Positions 4,849 through 13,051 of a stretch of DNA of 13,417 nucleotides are shown here, piece by piece. The first letter of the stretch is position 1, and every line of letters begins with the position of its first letter. Position numbers and translations under genes: made by a program. The stretch is from DATLAN01 sp035527455. GTDB lineage: Bacteria > Planctomycetota > Planctomycetia > Pirellulales > Thermoguttaceae. The stretch lies in the NCBI GenBank assembly GCA_035527455.1, contig DATLAN010000639.1:1-13417 (forward strand), given 5' to 3'. Under the pieces are notes generated by a model. That model searched no databases. It saw only the letters and a list, made by a program, of their open reading frames with translations, and was not told where the DNA came from.

Positions 4849-6231
4849 GTGACTGAAAAGGCGTGGGGTGGTGTTTTCGACCAGACGACGGACCGTCGCG
4901 TGGAGGAGTTCACCGAGAGCGTGAGCTTCGACCGCCGGCTTTATGCGCACGACATCGACGGCTCGCTGGCCCATGCCCAAATGCTGGCCAAAGTGGGCCT
5001 CGTCTCGGCCGATGAGTGCCGACAGATCGAGCAGGCACTCGAGGAAATCCGCCAAGAAATCGAGCAGGGGAGCTTCGCGTTCTGCACCGAGCTGGAAGAC
5101 ATCCACATGCACATCGAGCGGGCGCTGATCGACCGGATCGGCGACGCCGGACGCAAGCTCCACACCGCCCGAAGCCGAAACGACCAGGTCGCCACCGATC
5201 TGCGGCTCTGGACCCGCGAGGCGATCGACCGGATCGACCGGCGGCTGGTCGAACTGCAGCGGGCGTTCGTCGGTCGATGCGACGCCGACGCCGAGGTGAT
5301 CCTGCCCGGCTACACGCACACCCAACGGGCCCAGCCGGTCCTGGCCCCGCATTATTGGCTGGCCTATTGCGAGAAATTCGAGCGCGACCGTCAGCGGTTG
5401 GCCGATTGCCGCCGCCGGGTGAACGTGTTGGGACTGGGCACGGCGGCCCTGGCGGGAACCAGCCTGCCGATCGACCGCCGGTTCGTGGCAGAGCGGCTGG
5501 GCTTCGAGAGCGTAGCGGCCAACAGCCTCGACGTATCGAGCGATCGCGATTTCGTGCTGGAGTTCGCGTTCGTCCTGACATTGATCGCCGAACACCTGAG
5601 CACCTGGGCCGAAGAGTGGATCCTCTGGTCGACCATCGAGTTCGGGTTCCTGAAGCTGCCGCAGGCTTTTTGCACGGGTTCGTCGATCATGCCGCAGAAG
5701 GTCAACCCGGACGTGCTGGAGTTGATCCGCGGCAAGACGGCCCGCGTCATCGGCGCCCTGCAAACGCTGCTGGTGCTGGTGAAGGGGCTGCCGCTGGCGT
5801 ACAACCGCGACTTGCAGGAGGACAAGCCGCCGCTGTTCGACGCGTTCGATACGGTCGAAGCGTCGCTGGAGTTGGCCGCGCCGATCGTGGCCCAGGCGGA
5901 GTTGAATCGCCGTGCGATCGCCGAGCGGCTCGATCGCGGGCATCTCGACGCCACCACGTTGATGGAATACTTGATCCGCCGGGAAATCCCGCAGCGTACG
6001 GCCCACGAGCTGGTCGGCCGGTTGGTTCGCAAGGCGTTGGACCGCGGCGTGCGGTTGCAGGATCTTGCGCTGGAGGACTTCACCGCGGCGCACGCCGGTT
6101 TGGACGAAAGCGTCTACGACGTGTTGGGCGTGGAGAAGGCCGTGGCCGCCATGACCAGCGAAGGTTCCACGGGACCGGAGCAGGTCCGCAGGCAAGTGGA
6201 GCGTTGGAAAGAAAAGCTGACTGTCACGTAA
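4849..6231 (+). CDS. argH: Argininosuccinate lyase
   Basis: Cleaves argininosuccinate to arginine and fumarate, the last step of arginine synthesis, as a cytoplasmic homotetramer of the fumarase/aspartase superfamily. The 460-residue length fits the family (about 460). All family signatures are present: the N-terminal TEKAWGGVFD, EDIHMHIE (83-90), HTARSRNDQ (105-113), LPGYTHTQRAQP (152-163) with the superfamily histidine, and the flexible loop GSSIMPQKVNPD (277-288) with the catalytic serine. The GTG at 4849 was chosen because it places the conserved TEKxWGG start at residue 2. The frame is open to 4636, but those codons contain the likely promoter and no homologous sequence. A G-rich run just upstream may act as a weak ribosome site. 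No other arginine gene is adjacent, so it appears to be transcribed alone, with a stem-loop downstream (6265-6289). Confidence 0.97.
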   Translation: MTEKAWGGVFDQTTDRRVEEFTESVSFDRRLYAHDIDGSLAHAQMLAKVGLVSADECRQIEQALEEIRQEIEQGSFAFCTELEDIHMHIERALIDRIGDAGRKLHTARSRNDQVATDLRLWTREAIDRIDRRLVELQRAFVGRCDADAEVILPGYTHTQRAQPVLAPHYWLAYCEKFERDRQRLADCRRRVNVLGLGTAALAGTSLPIDRRFVAERLGFESVAANSLDVSSDRDFVLEFAFVLTLIAEHLSTWAEEWILWSTIEFGFLKLPQAFCTGSSIMPQKVNPDVLELIRGKTARVIGALQTLLVLVKGLPLAYNRDLQEDKPPLFDAFDTVEASLELAAPIVAQAELNRRAIAERLDRGHLDATTLMEYLIRREIPQRTAHELVGRLVRKALDRGVRLQDLALEDFTAAHAGLDESVYDVLGVEKAVAAMTSEGSTGPEQVRRQVERWKEKLTVT

Positions 6232-6264
6232 TCATATCGCAAGGTCATAGAACGCTGCCGTTTA

Positions 6265-6289
6265 GCGGGCTTGCCTTGCCCGCCGTTTT
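6265..6289 (+). terminator. Possible intrinsic terminator after argH
   Basis: GCGGGC (6265-6270) pairs with GCCCGC (6278-6283) across a 7-base loop, and TTTT follows at 6286-6289. The stem is short (6 bp), but its position, 34 bases after the argH stop and before the signal-peptide gene, suits a terminator. Confidence 0.4.
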
Positions 6290-6354
6290 CCTCGCCAAGG
6301 CAATCCGGCGCTGTTGTATCAAGAAGACACGTACAACCACCCGAGACACGCACC

Positions 6355-8604
6355 ATGGACCATCGCAACCGAGTATCGATCGGGCTGTTTCTGGCCTTCA
6401 TCGCCGTGGGCACCGCCGCGGCGATCGGCGCCCAGCCGCCCGAGGACGGGGCCGAAGTGCCGCAGTTCGACAGCCCGGCCGTGTTGGCGATCCTGGAGAC
6501 CGAGCCGACCACACCGGCCGAGTGCGCCCGAGCGGCCAAGATCCTCGCCCAGTTGGAACGTCCGGACCTCAGCCGGCAGTTCTTGCAGCGGGTGATCGAC
6601 GCCAAGCTGAGCGAAGACGAGCTGGCCGCCTTGGCCGACCAGTTCGGTTCGGGGATGTTCATCAACCTGGCCGCCCGAGAGGAACTCCTGCCCGAGGCGA
6701 AGACCGTGGCCGACGCCGTGTTGGCGGCTGCCAATCAGGTCGTTCAGAAGCGGGTTCCCGAGTTCATCGCGCAGCTCCGGGACCCTTCGCCCGACGTGCG
6801 GCGCGGGGCGATGGAGAACCTGAAGAAGGCTCGGGCGGCGGCGATCGGGCCGATGGTCGCCGTGTTGGCCGATGCCGGTCGAGTGGCCGAACACGGCAGA
6901 ATCCTCGGGGCCCTGATCGCCATGCGCCGCGAGGCCGCCGGCCCGCTGATCAGCCTGTTGGAGCGATCCGATCCGCGACTGATGGCCCAGGCCATTCGGG
7001 CACTGGCCGCCATGGAGGCCAAGGAGTCGCTGATCTACCTGCTCGGGCCGTACACCTCGGACGCGAGCGACCCGGCCATCCGCGAAGCGGCCGCTACGGC
7101 GATCGAGCGGTTGGTCGGGCACCTGCCGAGCAAGCCGCAGGCGATCCGCTTATTGCGGGAGCGGGCGCAAGCCTATTTCGACGGGTCGCAGCCGGTGCGC
7201 GCGGAAGCCGACGGCCAGGTCACGTTGTGGAAGTGGGACGCCGGTGCGAAACAATGCACTTGGAGGAAGTACTCGCCCGAAGATGCCGCGCTGGTGCTCG
7301 CCGCCCGGCTTGCCCGCGATGCCTTCGCGCTGGCTAAGGACGACGCGGAAATCCGCCTGCTGTACCTGGCAACCATGTTGGAGGCCGCGGCCTACGAGAC
7401 GGGCCTGGACCGGCCGCTGCAAACCGGCGAAGGGACGGCGGTCGAGGAGGCTACCGGCTTCGGGCCCGAGGTCATCGAAGACGTCCTGGAGTACGCCGTT
7501 GACGGAGGCCACACTGCGGCGGCCACCGCGGCGGCACAGATCCTGGGCCGCTCGGGCAAGACCGACTTGCTGCTCCGACAAGGCGAAAGCCCCTCGCCGC
7601 TGGTGCTGGCCGTCCGGCATCCGGATCGGCGGCTGCGAACGGCGGCCGTCGGCGCGGTGCTGCAACTGCAGCCGAAGGGTCCATTTCCCGGCTCCAGCTA
7701 CGTGCCCGAATCGCTCGCGTTCTCGGCCGCTTCCACCGGCACGCGCCGCGCGTTGGTGGCCTGCACTACGACCGACTTCGCTCGACAGCTTGCCGGCATG
7801 CTTTCCGGGCAGGGGTTCGACGTCGATACGGCGACGACCGGGCGCGAACTGATTCAACTGGCAATCGCCTCGCCCGACTACGAACTGGCCCTGATCGACG
7901 TGACGATCGAGGGGCCGACCGCCGATGTCCTTCTCCAGCAACTCCGGCACGATTACCGCGCGGCGAAGCTGCGTGTGGGCTTGATCGCTCGGGACGGCTA
8001 CTTGGAGCGGGCCCAGCATATTGCCAGGTCGGACGCCACGGCCTTGGCGTTTTCCCGGCCGCACAGCGACGAGTCGATCGCCTGGCAGGTCGAGCAGCTC
8101 GAAACGCTGGGCGCCCGGACATTCCTCGCCCACGCCGAGCGGCAGCGTCAGGCCGTCGAGGCATTGCAGCGATTGGCCGAAATCGGCGGTTCGGACAGCC
8201 GCCTCTACGACGTCTATCGCTGGCAGCAAGCGCCGCTGGGGGCGTTGTATGCGCCCAAGCTCTCGGTACACGCGGCCGCCGTGCTGGAGCACTTGGGCAC
8301 GCCGGAAAGCCAGCGGGCGCTGGTCGAACTGGCCAGTCGCTGGACCCAGCCGCTTCCCACCCGCGCGGCGGCGCTGGCGGCCTTTCGCGGCAACACGCGG
8401 CAGTACGGCATCCTGTTGACCACCGAAGAGATCCGCCGGCAGTACGACCGCTACAACCGCAGCGGCGATCTGGACGAGAAGACCCAGCAGATCCTCGGCG
8501 CGATTCTCGACTGCATCGAAGCCCCCACGCAGACGATCCCGGTCGTGAAAAAGGGCGTGGCAGAAGCCGAAGTGGAGGCTCGAGCAGAGCAAGCTGAGAA
8601 TTAG
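6355..8604 (+). CDS. Exported HEAT-repeat protein with an embedded degenerate receiver domain
   Basis: A 749-residue protein. An N-terminal signal peptide has a hydrophobic core at about residues 8-24 and a likely cleavage after AIGA, before QPPED. Helical HEAT-like repeats cover about 130-260 (for example FIAQLRDPSPDVRRGAMENL and PLISLLERSDPRLMAQAIRA) and again near 405-450. Residues 464-590 look like a CheY-type receiver: RRALVACTTTDFARQLAGML, GFDVDTATTGRELIQLA, and ELALIDVTIEG with Asp515 in the phosphoacceptor position. However, the N-terminal acidic pair is absent and the usual lysine is replaced around FSRPHS (566-571). The C-terminal part (590-749) is again helical and repeat-like. The start at 6355 gives the signal peptide; the frame is open to 6271 but adds nothing family-like. 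The role is unknown, perhaps an extracytoplasmic scaffold. The HEAT call is firm, the pseudo-receiver call moderately so. Confidence 0.85.
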   Translation: MDHRNRVSIGLFLAFIAVGTAAAIGAQPPEDGAEVPQFDSPAVLAILETEPTTPAECARAAKILAQLERPDLSRQFLQRVIDAKLSEDELAALADQFGSGMFINLAAREELLPEAKTVADAVLAAANQVVQKRVPEFIAQLRDPSPDVRRGAMENLKKARAAAIGPMVAVLADAGRVAEHGRILGALIAMRREAAGPLISLLERSDPRLMAQAIRALAAMEAKESLIYLLGPYTSDASDPAIREAAATAIERLVGHLPSKPQAIRLLRERAQAYFDGSQPVRAEADGQVTLWKWDAGAKQCTWRKYSPEDAALVLAARLARDAFALAKDDAEIRLLYLATMLEAAAYETGLDRPLQTGEGTAVEEATGFGPEVIEDVLEYAVDGGHTAAATAAAQILGRSGKTDLLLRQGESPSPLVLAVRHPDRRLRTAAVGAVLQLQPKGPFPGSSYVPESLAFSAASTGTRRALVACTTTDFARQLAGMLSGQGFDVDTATTGRELIQLAIASPDYELALIDVTIEGPTADVLLQQLRHDYRAAKLRVGLIARDGYLERAQHIARSDATALAFSRPHSDESIAWQVEQLETLGARTFLAHAERQRQAVEALQRLAEIGGSDSRLYDVYRWQQAPLGALYAPKLSVHAAAVLEHLGTPESQRALVELASRWTQPLPTRAAALAAFRGNTRQYGILLTTEEIRRQYDRYNRSGDLDEKTQQILGAILDCIEAPTQTIPVVKKGVAEAEVEARAEQAEN

Positions 8605-8653
8605 CACGAAACGCTTTTTCGGCGGTTTGGCGATAAGTCTGGGATGTTACAGC

Positions 8654-8729
8654 GGGTGGCACGCCCCGAGGAACGAAGGGCGTGGAACCTCGGGAAAACA
8701 CGCCCTTCGTCCCTCAGGGCGTGCCACCC
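8654..8729. repeat. Palindromic dispersed repeat, copy 2 (31-bp arms, two mismatches)
   Basis: The arms 8654-8684 and 8699-8729 flank a 14-base loop. They match copy 1 (1610-1688) almost exactly, with changes to C in the left arm (8667) and in the right arm (8711). The two mispairs are A-C on the plus strand and would be G-U wobbles in a minus-strand RNA. It fills most of the 227-base gap between the HEAT-repeat gene and the sigma-54 activator gene and could end transcription of the former. Confidence 0.88.
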
Positions 8730-8831
8730 CAGAGTTTACCGCAACCATGCCGAGAGCCGTTTGGTGCTCGCGGACAGTCGCGGATTTCGGGGGGCTGTCG
8801 TGAGGCCGGGTTTCCGCGTAGTATGGGTGTC

Positions 8832-9890
8832 ATGACTGCTTCGCCCTCCCATCCCGATCCCCAGCCCACCGGCCCGCCGATTCCCGGATTGATCGGTTCC
8901 GGGCGGGCGATGGAGGAAGTCTATCGGCTCACCCGGCAGGTGGCCCGATCCAATGCCTCGATACTGTTGCTGGGCGAGACGGGCACCGGCAAGGAACTGA
9001 TCGCCAAGGCCATCCACCGGCTCAGCCCCCGCGGCAGCGGCCCGTTCGTGCGGGTCAATTGCGGGGCGTTGGCCGAAAACCTGCTGGAGAGCGAGTTGTT
9101 CGGGCACGTTCGCGGGTCGTTCACCGGGGCGGTCGACAATCGCACCGGTCGGTTCGAGGCCGCCCATACGGGAACCATCTTCCTCGACGAAATCAATTCC
9201 ACCACCGGCAAGCTCCAGGTCAAACTGCTCCGCGTGCTCCAGGAACACGAGTTCGAGCGGGTGGGCGATACGAATACCGTTCGCGTCGACACCCGGGTGA
9301 TCGCCGCCAGCAACCGTGACCTGTTCGAAGAGGCCGAGGCCGGCCGGTTCCGCGAGGACCTTTATTATCGGCTCAACGTGATCACGATCTACCTGCCGCC
9401 CCTGCGCGACCGCCGCGAGGACGTGCCCGAACTGGTCCACCACTTTCTGAAGGTCTACAGCGAAGCGAACGACCGACACGTGCTTCACCTCGCCGCGGAG
9501 GCCCGCGAGGCGCTTCGGGCGTACGATTGGCCGGGCAACGTGCGGGAGCTGCAGAACTACGTGGAGCGGGCCGTGGTGTTGGCCAGCGGCGACGAGTTGA
9601 CCTGCGATCTGCTGCCCGAGTCGGTCCTCGGCCGCCGTCCCCGCCGGATCGGCCGCCGCCGCGGAGCGGACCTCGAGACGTTGGCCTCCGAACTGATCGA
9701 AGAAGGCATTTCGGCCGCCGGTCCCCAAAGCGAGAACCTCCACGCCGCGATCGTCAACCGTGTGGAGCGCGAGTTGATTGCCCAGGTGATGGCCGCCTGC
9801 GACAACGTCCAGATCAAGGCCGCCGCCCGACTCGGCATGAACCGCAACACGCTGCACAAGAAGCTGAAAGAATACGGCCTGGAAAAGTAG
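8832..9890 (+). CDS. Sigma-54-dependent transcriptional activator without a sensory domain
   Basis: A 352-residue bacterial enhancer-binding protein that would hydrolyse ATP to open sigma-54 RNA polymerase promoters. After a Pro-rich start (about 25 residues) it goes directly into the AAA+ domain: Walker A GETGTGKE (48-55), the sigma-54-contact loop as GSFTGA (95-100) instead of the usual GAFTGA, Walker B TIFLDE (115-120), the arginine-finger region FREDLYYRLN and sensor II WPGNVRELQN. The C-terminus has a Fis-type helix-turn-helix (KAAARLGMNRNTLHKKLKEY). There is no receiver, GAF or PAS domain, so control must come from expression level or a partner protein. An ATG at 8823 is an equally possible start; frames extending further upstream run through the palindromic repeat and are rejected. 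No good Shine-Dalgarno site is visible. A strong terminator follows. The family call is firm; its targets are unknown. Confidence 0.93.
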   Translation: MTASPSHPDPQPTGPPIPGLIGSGRAMEEVYRLTRQVARSNASILLLGETGTGKELIAKAIHRLSPRGSGPFVRVNCGALAENLLESELFGHVRGSFTGAVDNRTGRFEAAHTGTIFLDEINSTTGKLQVKLLRVLQEHEFERVGDTNTVRVDTRVIAASNRDLFEEAEAGRFREDLYYRLNVITIYLPPLRDRREDVPELVHHFLKVYSEANDRHVLHLAAEAREALRAYDWPGNVRELQNYVERAVVLASGDELTCDLLPESVLGRRPRRIGRRRGADLETLASELIEEGISAAGPQSENLHAAIVNRVERELIAQVMAACDNVQIKAAARLGMNRNTLHKKLKEYGLEK

Positions 9891-9958
9891 CGCCGCCGGG
9901 AACGGGAATCGGCCTAAAGAGCCCACGCACGTTCAGCCTGAAGAGCTGCAAATATGAC

Positions 9959-9994
9959 AGCCCGGGGTCGCCGAGCGGACCCCGGGCTTTGTTG
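9959..9994 (+). terminator. Intrinsic terminator after the sigma-54 activator gene
   Basis: A perfect 11-bp stem, AGCCCGGGGTC (9959-9969) with GACCCCGGGCT (9978-9988), has an 8-base loop and is followed by TTTGTTGTT. It ends the plus-strand unit and separates it from the convergent oxidoreductase gene. Confidence 0.85.
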
Positions 9995-10069
9995 TTCAAC
10001 GCCTACCGCGCGGCTTCTTGCACCGCTGGCGGCACGTATCTCGAATCCCCGGATGACCGGGGCGAGACC

Positions 10070-11428
10070 TCAATACTCCCGATTCTTGATAATGCCCGGC
10101 ATCGGTTGGGGGTAGGTGCCGTCGGCTTGGAGCTGCAAGGGGGCGGGGGAATCCATCGTCAACTTGTCGACCTCGGGAGCCAGTTCGTGCTCGTGGTTGA
10201 GGATCTCGTCGAAGGTGACGGTCTGACCGGTGTGGCCGGCCATGCGGCCCAGCGAGGAAACCATGCTCGACTCGGCGCCGCGCTTGGCCTCGTTGTATGG
10301 CTTGTCCTGGCGGATGGCCTCCATCAGGTCGTCCCATTCCAACTGGTAGGGGTTCGGCTCTTCCGGAGGTCCCCAAACCAGATCCTCCTTGGCGAAGTTG
10401 TGTCCCTTGTAGATGCGGACTCGGCCCGGGTGGTGGCCCGAAGTGGAGATCACGGCCGAGCCTTTCGTACCGTGGACGTAGCTGGCGAACCCGCCCTGGC
10501 AGCCGGCCATGTTGCGGCCGTAATAGAAGAGCTTGGTCCCGTCGGGATAGGTGTACTCGACCGAGTAGGTATCGAGGTTCTGGTCGATCGAATTGCCGCG
10601 GTAGTGACGGCCGCCGAGCGTCTGGGCCTCGACCGGCCAGTCGCCCTTCATCCAGGAACACTCGTCGATCTGGTGGATATAGAAGTCGTTGTACACGCCG
10701 CCGCTGGCCCAAATGAAGCTGTGGAACCGCTGGACCTGGTAGAGCAGCTCGCTGATGCCCTCGGGCTTCGGGCCGGCGCCCGTCCAACTGCCCATCCGGT
10801 AGCCCCTCAGCGCGATGATCTCCCCAATCTGACCGTCCTCGATCCGCTTCTTCAGCTCCTGCCGGCCGCGACAATGGCGGACCATCAGTCCCACGCCCAC
10901 CTTGAGGTTCTTCTTGTCGGCTTCGGCGGCCAGCTCGATCATCCTGCGTGTGGTCGGGCCGTCGACCGTCACCGGTTTTTCCATGAAGACATTGAGGCCT
11001 TTTTCGATGGCGTAGGTGAAGTGGACCCAACGGAAAGCCGGAGGCGTGGCGAAGATGGCCACGTCGCCCGGTTTGAGGCAGTCCATCGCCTTTTTGTAGC
11101 CGTCGAAACCGACGAACAGCCGATCGCTGGGCACGTCGACCTGATCGCCGAACCGTTGTTTCAGCGAGTCGTATCGGCCGGTGACGCGGTCTTCGAAGAC
11201 GTCGGCCATCGCCACGAGCTTGGTCGGACCGGCCTGGGTGGAAAGGGCTTGCGACGCCGCGCCGGTGCCGCGCCCGCCGCAGCCGATCAGGGCGATCTGG
11301 ATCGTGTTGTTCTCGGCCGCGTGGACGCGCGGGACGACGGCTCCGGCGATGGCCGAGGCCGCGGCGATCCGGCCGGTATTCTTGAGAAACTCGCGGCGCG
11401 ACGAGCCGCTCTTGGTGGGTTCGCTCAT
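10070..11428 (-). CDS. Tat-exported Gfo/Idh/MocA family oxidoreductase
   Basis: A 452-residue NAD(P)-dependent sugar or polyol dehydrogenase-like protein, of the family greatly expanded in planctomycetes. A twin-arginine signal is clear: SSRREFLKNTG (9-19), a hydrophobic stretch IAAASAIAGAVV and a cleavage site near HAA (36-38), so it is exported folded with its cofactor. The Rossmann fold starts at IQIALIGCGGRGTG (43-56), and the family motif EKP is at 150-152 (NVFMEKPVTVDG). The C-terminal half has the usual alpha/beta domain with ASGGVYNDFYIHQIDECSW, holding histidine and aspartate positions typical of the active-site region. The ATG at 11428 has an excellent AGGAGG (11443-11438) nine bases upstream; the frame open to 11524 is not needed. 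It diverges from hemL across 208 bases. The substrate is unknown; a role in carbohydrate breakdown alongside the nearby CE15 esterase is only a guess. Confidence 0.95.
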   Translation of the reverse strand: MSEPTKSGSSRREFLKNTGRIAAASAIAGAVVPRVHAAENNTIQIALIGCGGRGTGAASQALSTQAGPTKLVAMADVFEDRVTGRYDSLKQRFGDQVDVPSDRLFVGFDGYKKAMDCLKPGDVAIFATPPAFRWVHFTYAIEKGLNVFMEKPVTVDGPTTRRMIELAAEADKKNLKVGVGLMVRHCRGRQELKKRIEDGQIGEIIALRGYRMGSWTGAGPKPEGISELLYQVQRFHSFIWASGGVYNDFYIHQIDECSWMKGDWPVEAQTLGGRHYRGNSIDQNLDTYSVEYTYPDGTKLFYYGRNMAGCQGGFASYVHGTKGSAVISTSGHHPGRVRIYKGHNFAKEDLVWGPPEEPNPYQLEWDDLMEAIRQDKPYNEAKRGAESSMVSSLGRMAGHTGQTVTFDEILNHEHELAPEVDKLTMDSPAPLQLQADGTYPQPMPGIIKNREY

Positions 11429-11545
11429 GGCAGGTTTCCTCCTAGGGGATGGGTGTTCGATGGTGAAGGTAGGCCGTGGGTCACGTTTCAACACATCATA
11501 GTCCATGCATGCGGCCGCCGCCACCCGGCCGTGGATGTCCCGGCG

Positions 11546-11568
11546 CGGCCGGATTGTCGCTCCGGCCG
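11546..11568. promoter_or_regulatory. Inverted repeat overlapping the hemL -35 element
   Basis: CGGCCGGA (11546-11553) and TCCGGCCG (11561-11568) are exact reverse complements separated by 7 bases, which contain the candidate -35 TTGTCG. It may be an operator for a dimeric regulator, or a chance result of high G+C. Confidence 0.3.
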
Positions 11569-11582
11569 GCCTCTGATATGCT
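11554..11582 (+). promoter_or_regulatory. Candidate sigma-70-type promoter for hemL
   Basis: TTGTCG (11554-11559) and TATGCT (11577-11582) are spaced by exactly 17 bases, each with four of six consensus matches. The start would fall near 11589, about 48 bases before the ATG at 11637. Confidence 0.4.
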
Positions 11583-11636
11583 CAGCACTTGGTGAACTCT
11601 CGACCCGATCCACCGACGCACAAACCGTGACCCGAT

Positions 11637-12923
11637 ATGACGCGCGAAAAGAGCCATGCCGCATTTGCCCGAGCCAAACAACTCATGCCCGGCGGGGTCA
11701 ACAGCCCGGCCCGGGCGTTCGGCGGCGTCGGCGGCGAGCCGATCTTCTTCCAGCGGGGGGAGGGAGCTTACCTCTACGATTTAGACGGCAACCGCTACAT
11801 CGACTACATCGGATCCTGGGGACCGATGATCCTCGGCCACTGTCATCCCCGGGTGGTCGCGGCGTTGGAGGCGGCCGTCCGCCGGGGGACCAGCTTCGGG
11901 GCTCCCACCGAGGCCGAAAACGAACTGGCCGAACTGCTCATCGACGCGATCCCCTCGGTCGAAAAGGTCCGGCTGGTCAACTCGGGCACGGAAGCCACCA
12001 TGAGCGCGATCCGCTTGGCCCGTGGATACACCGGCCGGTCGATGATCGTGAAGTTCGCCGGGAACTATCACGGCCACGTCGACAGTCTGCTGGTGGCCGC
12101 CGGCAGCGCCGCCGCGACGCTGGCCGTACCCGATTCGCCGGGCGTCACCGAAGGGACCGCCAAGGACACGCTGATCCTCAGATACAACGACGTGGCCGGC
12201 TTGGAAGCTGTGTTTGCCGAGCACGGCCCGCAAATCGCCGCGGTGATCGTCGAACCGGTGGCCGGCAACATGGGCTGCGTGAAGGCGTCGCTGCCGTTCC
12301 GCGAGGCGTTGCGGGAAATCACGCGGGAACACGGGGCCGTGTTGATCTTCGACGAGGTGATGTCCGGCTTTCGCGTGGCTTACGGCGGGGCACAACAGCT
12401 CTTCGGCATCACGCCCGACTTGACCACGCTGGGTAAGATCATCGGCGGCGGGCTGCCGGTGGGAGCTTACGGCGGCCGGGCCGATATCATGGACCACGTG
12501 TTGCCCGCCGGGAAGGTCTTTCAGGCCGGCACCCTGAGCGGCAACCCGTTGGCCACGGCGGCCGGAATCGCCACGCTCAAGGAGCTTCGCGACGGCAACC
12601 CTTACGAGCAATTGCAGCGACTTTCCACCCGGCTGGCCATCGGGCTGGAAGAGGCGGCCAAGGCGTGCGGCATTCCCTACGCGATCGGCTGGTTCAACGC
12701 GATGATGACCTTCTTCTTCAGCGACGAGCAGGTCACCGACTGGGACGTGGCCGCCCGTTGCGACACGAAGCGATACGCCAGGTATTTCTGGGGCATGATC
12801 GAGCGGGGCGTTTACATGCCCTGCAGCCAGTACGAGGCGTTGTTCCTCTCCACGGCCCACACCGAAGAAGACATCGACGCCACGATCGCGGCGGCCGGAG
12901 AAGTGATGGCGGAAGAACTCTGA
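11637..12923 (+). CDS. hemL: Glutamate-1-semialdehyde 2,1-aminomutase
   Basis: Converts glutamate-1-semialdehyde to 5-aminolevulinate, the last step of the C5 route into haem and other tetrapyrroles; a cytoplasmic PLP enzyme that works as a dimer. The 428 residues match the family length. Signatures are LMPGGVNSPARAFGGV (16-31), LVNSGTEATMSAIRLARG, FAGNYHGHVD, VIVEPVAGNMG, the PLP-contacting aspartate in IFDEVMSGFR (Asp239) and the Schiff-base lysine in TLGKIIGGGLPVGAYGG (Lys267), then FQAGTLSGNPLA. The ATG at 11637 gives the expected N-terminus; no strong Shine-Dalgarno site is seen. Possible promoter and operator elements lie upstream. It is alone on its strand here, diverging from the oxidoreductase gene and converging with the esterase gene 128 bases away. 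Confidence 0.97.
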   Translation: MTREKSHAAFARAKQLMPGGVNSPARAFGGVGGEPIFFQRGEGAYLYDLDGNRYIDYIGSWGPMILGHCHPRVVAALEAAVRRGTSFGAPTEAENELAELLIDAIPSVEKVRLVNSGTEATMSAIRLARGYTGRSMIVKFAGNYHGHVDSLLVAAGSAAATLAVPDSPGVTEGTAKDTLILRYNDVAGLEAVFAEHGPQIAAVIVEPVAGNMGCVKASLPFREALREITREHGAVLIFDEVMSGFRVAYGGAQQLFGITPDLTTLGKIIGGGLPVGAYGGRADIMDHVLPAGKVFQAGTLSGNPLATAAGIATLKELRDGNPYEQLQRLSTRLAIGLEEAAKACGIPYAIGWFNAMMTFFFSDEQVTDWDVAARCDTKRYARYFWGMIERGVYMPCSQYEALFLSTAHTEEDIDATIAAAGEVMAEEL

Positions 12924-13051
12924 CAGCCGACTTGTTCGGCGCGGCCCCTTATTATGCCGGCGTATCCGCAGCAGAAGTCGCAGAAGCCGGGCGTGGGATT
13001 TCCCATCATCCGCGTCTGCGTGATCGTGTCGTTGGCCGCCGCCCATGCTCC

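Noticed and set aside
5016..7337. 773-residue open frame on the plus strand
   Set aside because: It runs out of frame across argH and the HEAT-protein gene; its Arg/Gly/Pro/Ala-rich composition is the usual shadow in high-G+C DNA.
8682..8822. Longer sigma-54 activator starting in the repeat
   Set aside because: The added residues come from the right arm of the palindrome; the family-like N-terminus starts at 8823 or 8832.
8796..8824. Promoter with TAGTAT at 8819-8824 giving a leaderless activator mRNA
   Set aside because: The -10 is acceptable, but no -35 resembling TTGACA lies at the right distance.
10047..10062. CCCCGG-ATGA-CCGGGG hairpin just after the oxidoreductase stop as a minus-strand terminator
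   Set aside because: The stem is only 6 bp and no T-run follows on the minus strand.
9527..12436. 969-residue open frame on the plus strand
   Set aside because: It overlaps the end of the activator, runs antisense to the oxidoreductase and out of frame through hemL, and would have to ignore a strong terminator.
12926..12940. GCCGA-CTTGT-TCGGC hairpin after hemL as a terminator
   Set aside because: A 5-bp stem with no adjacent T-run; too weak to call.
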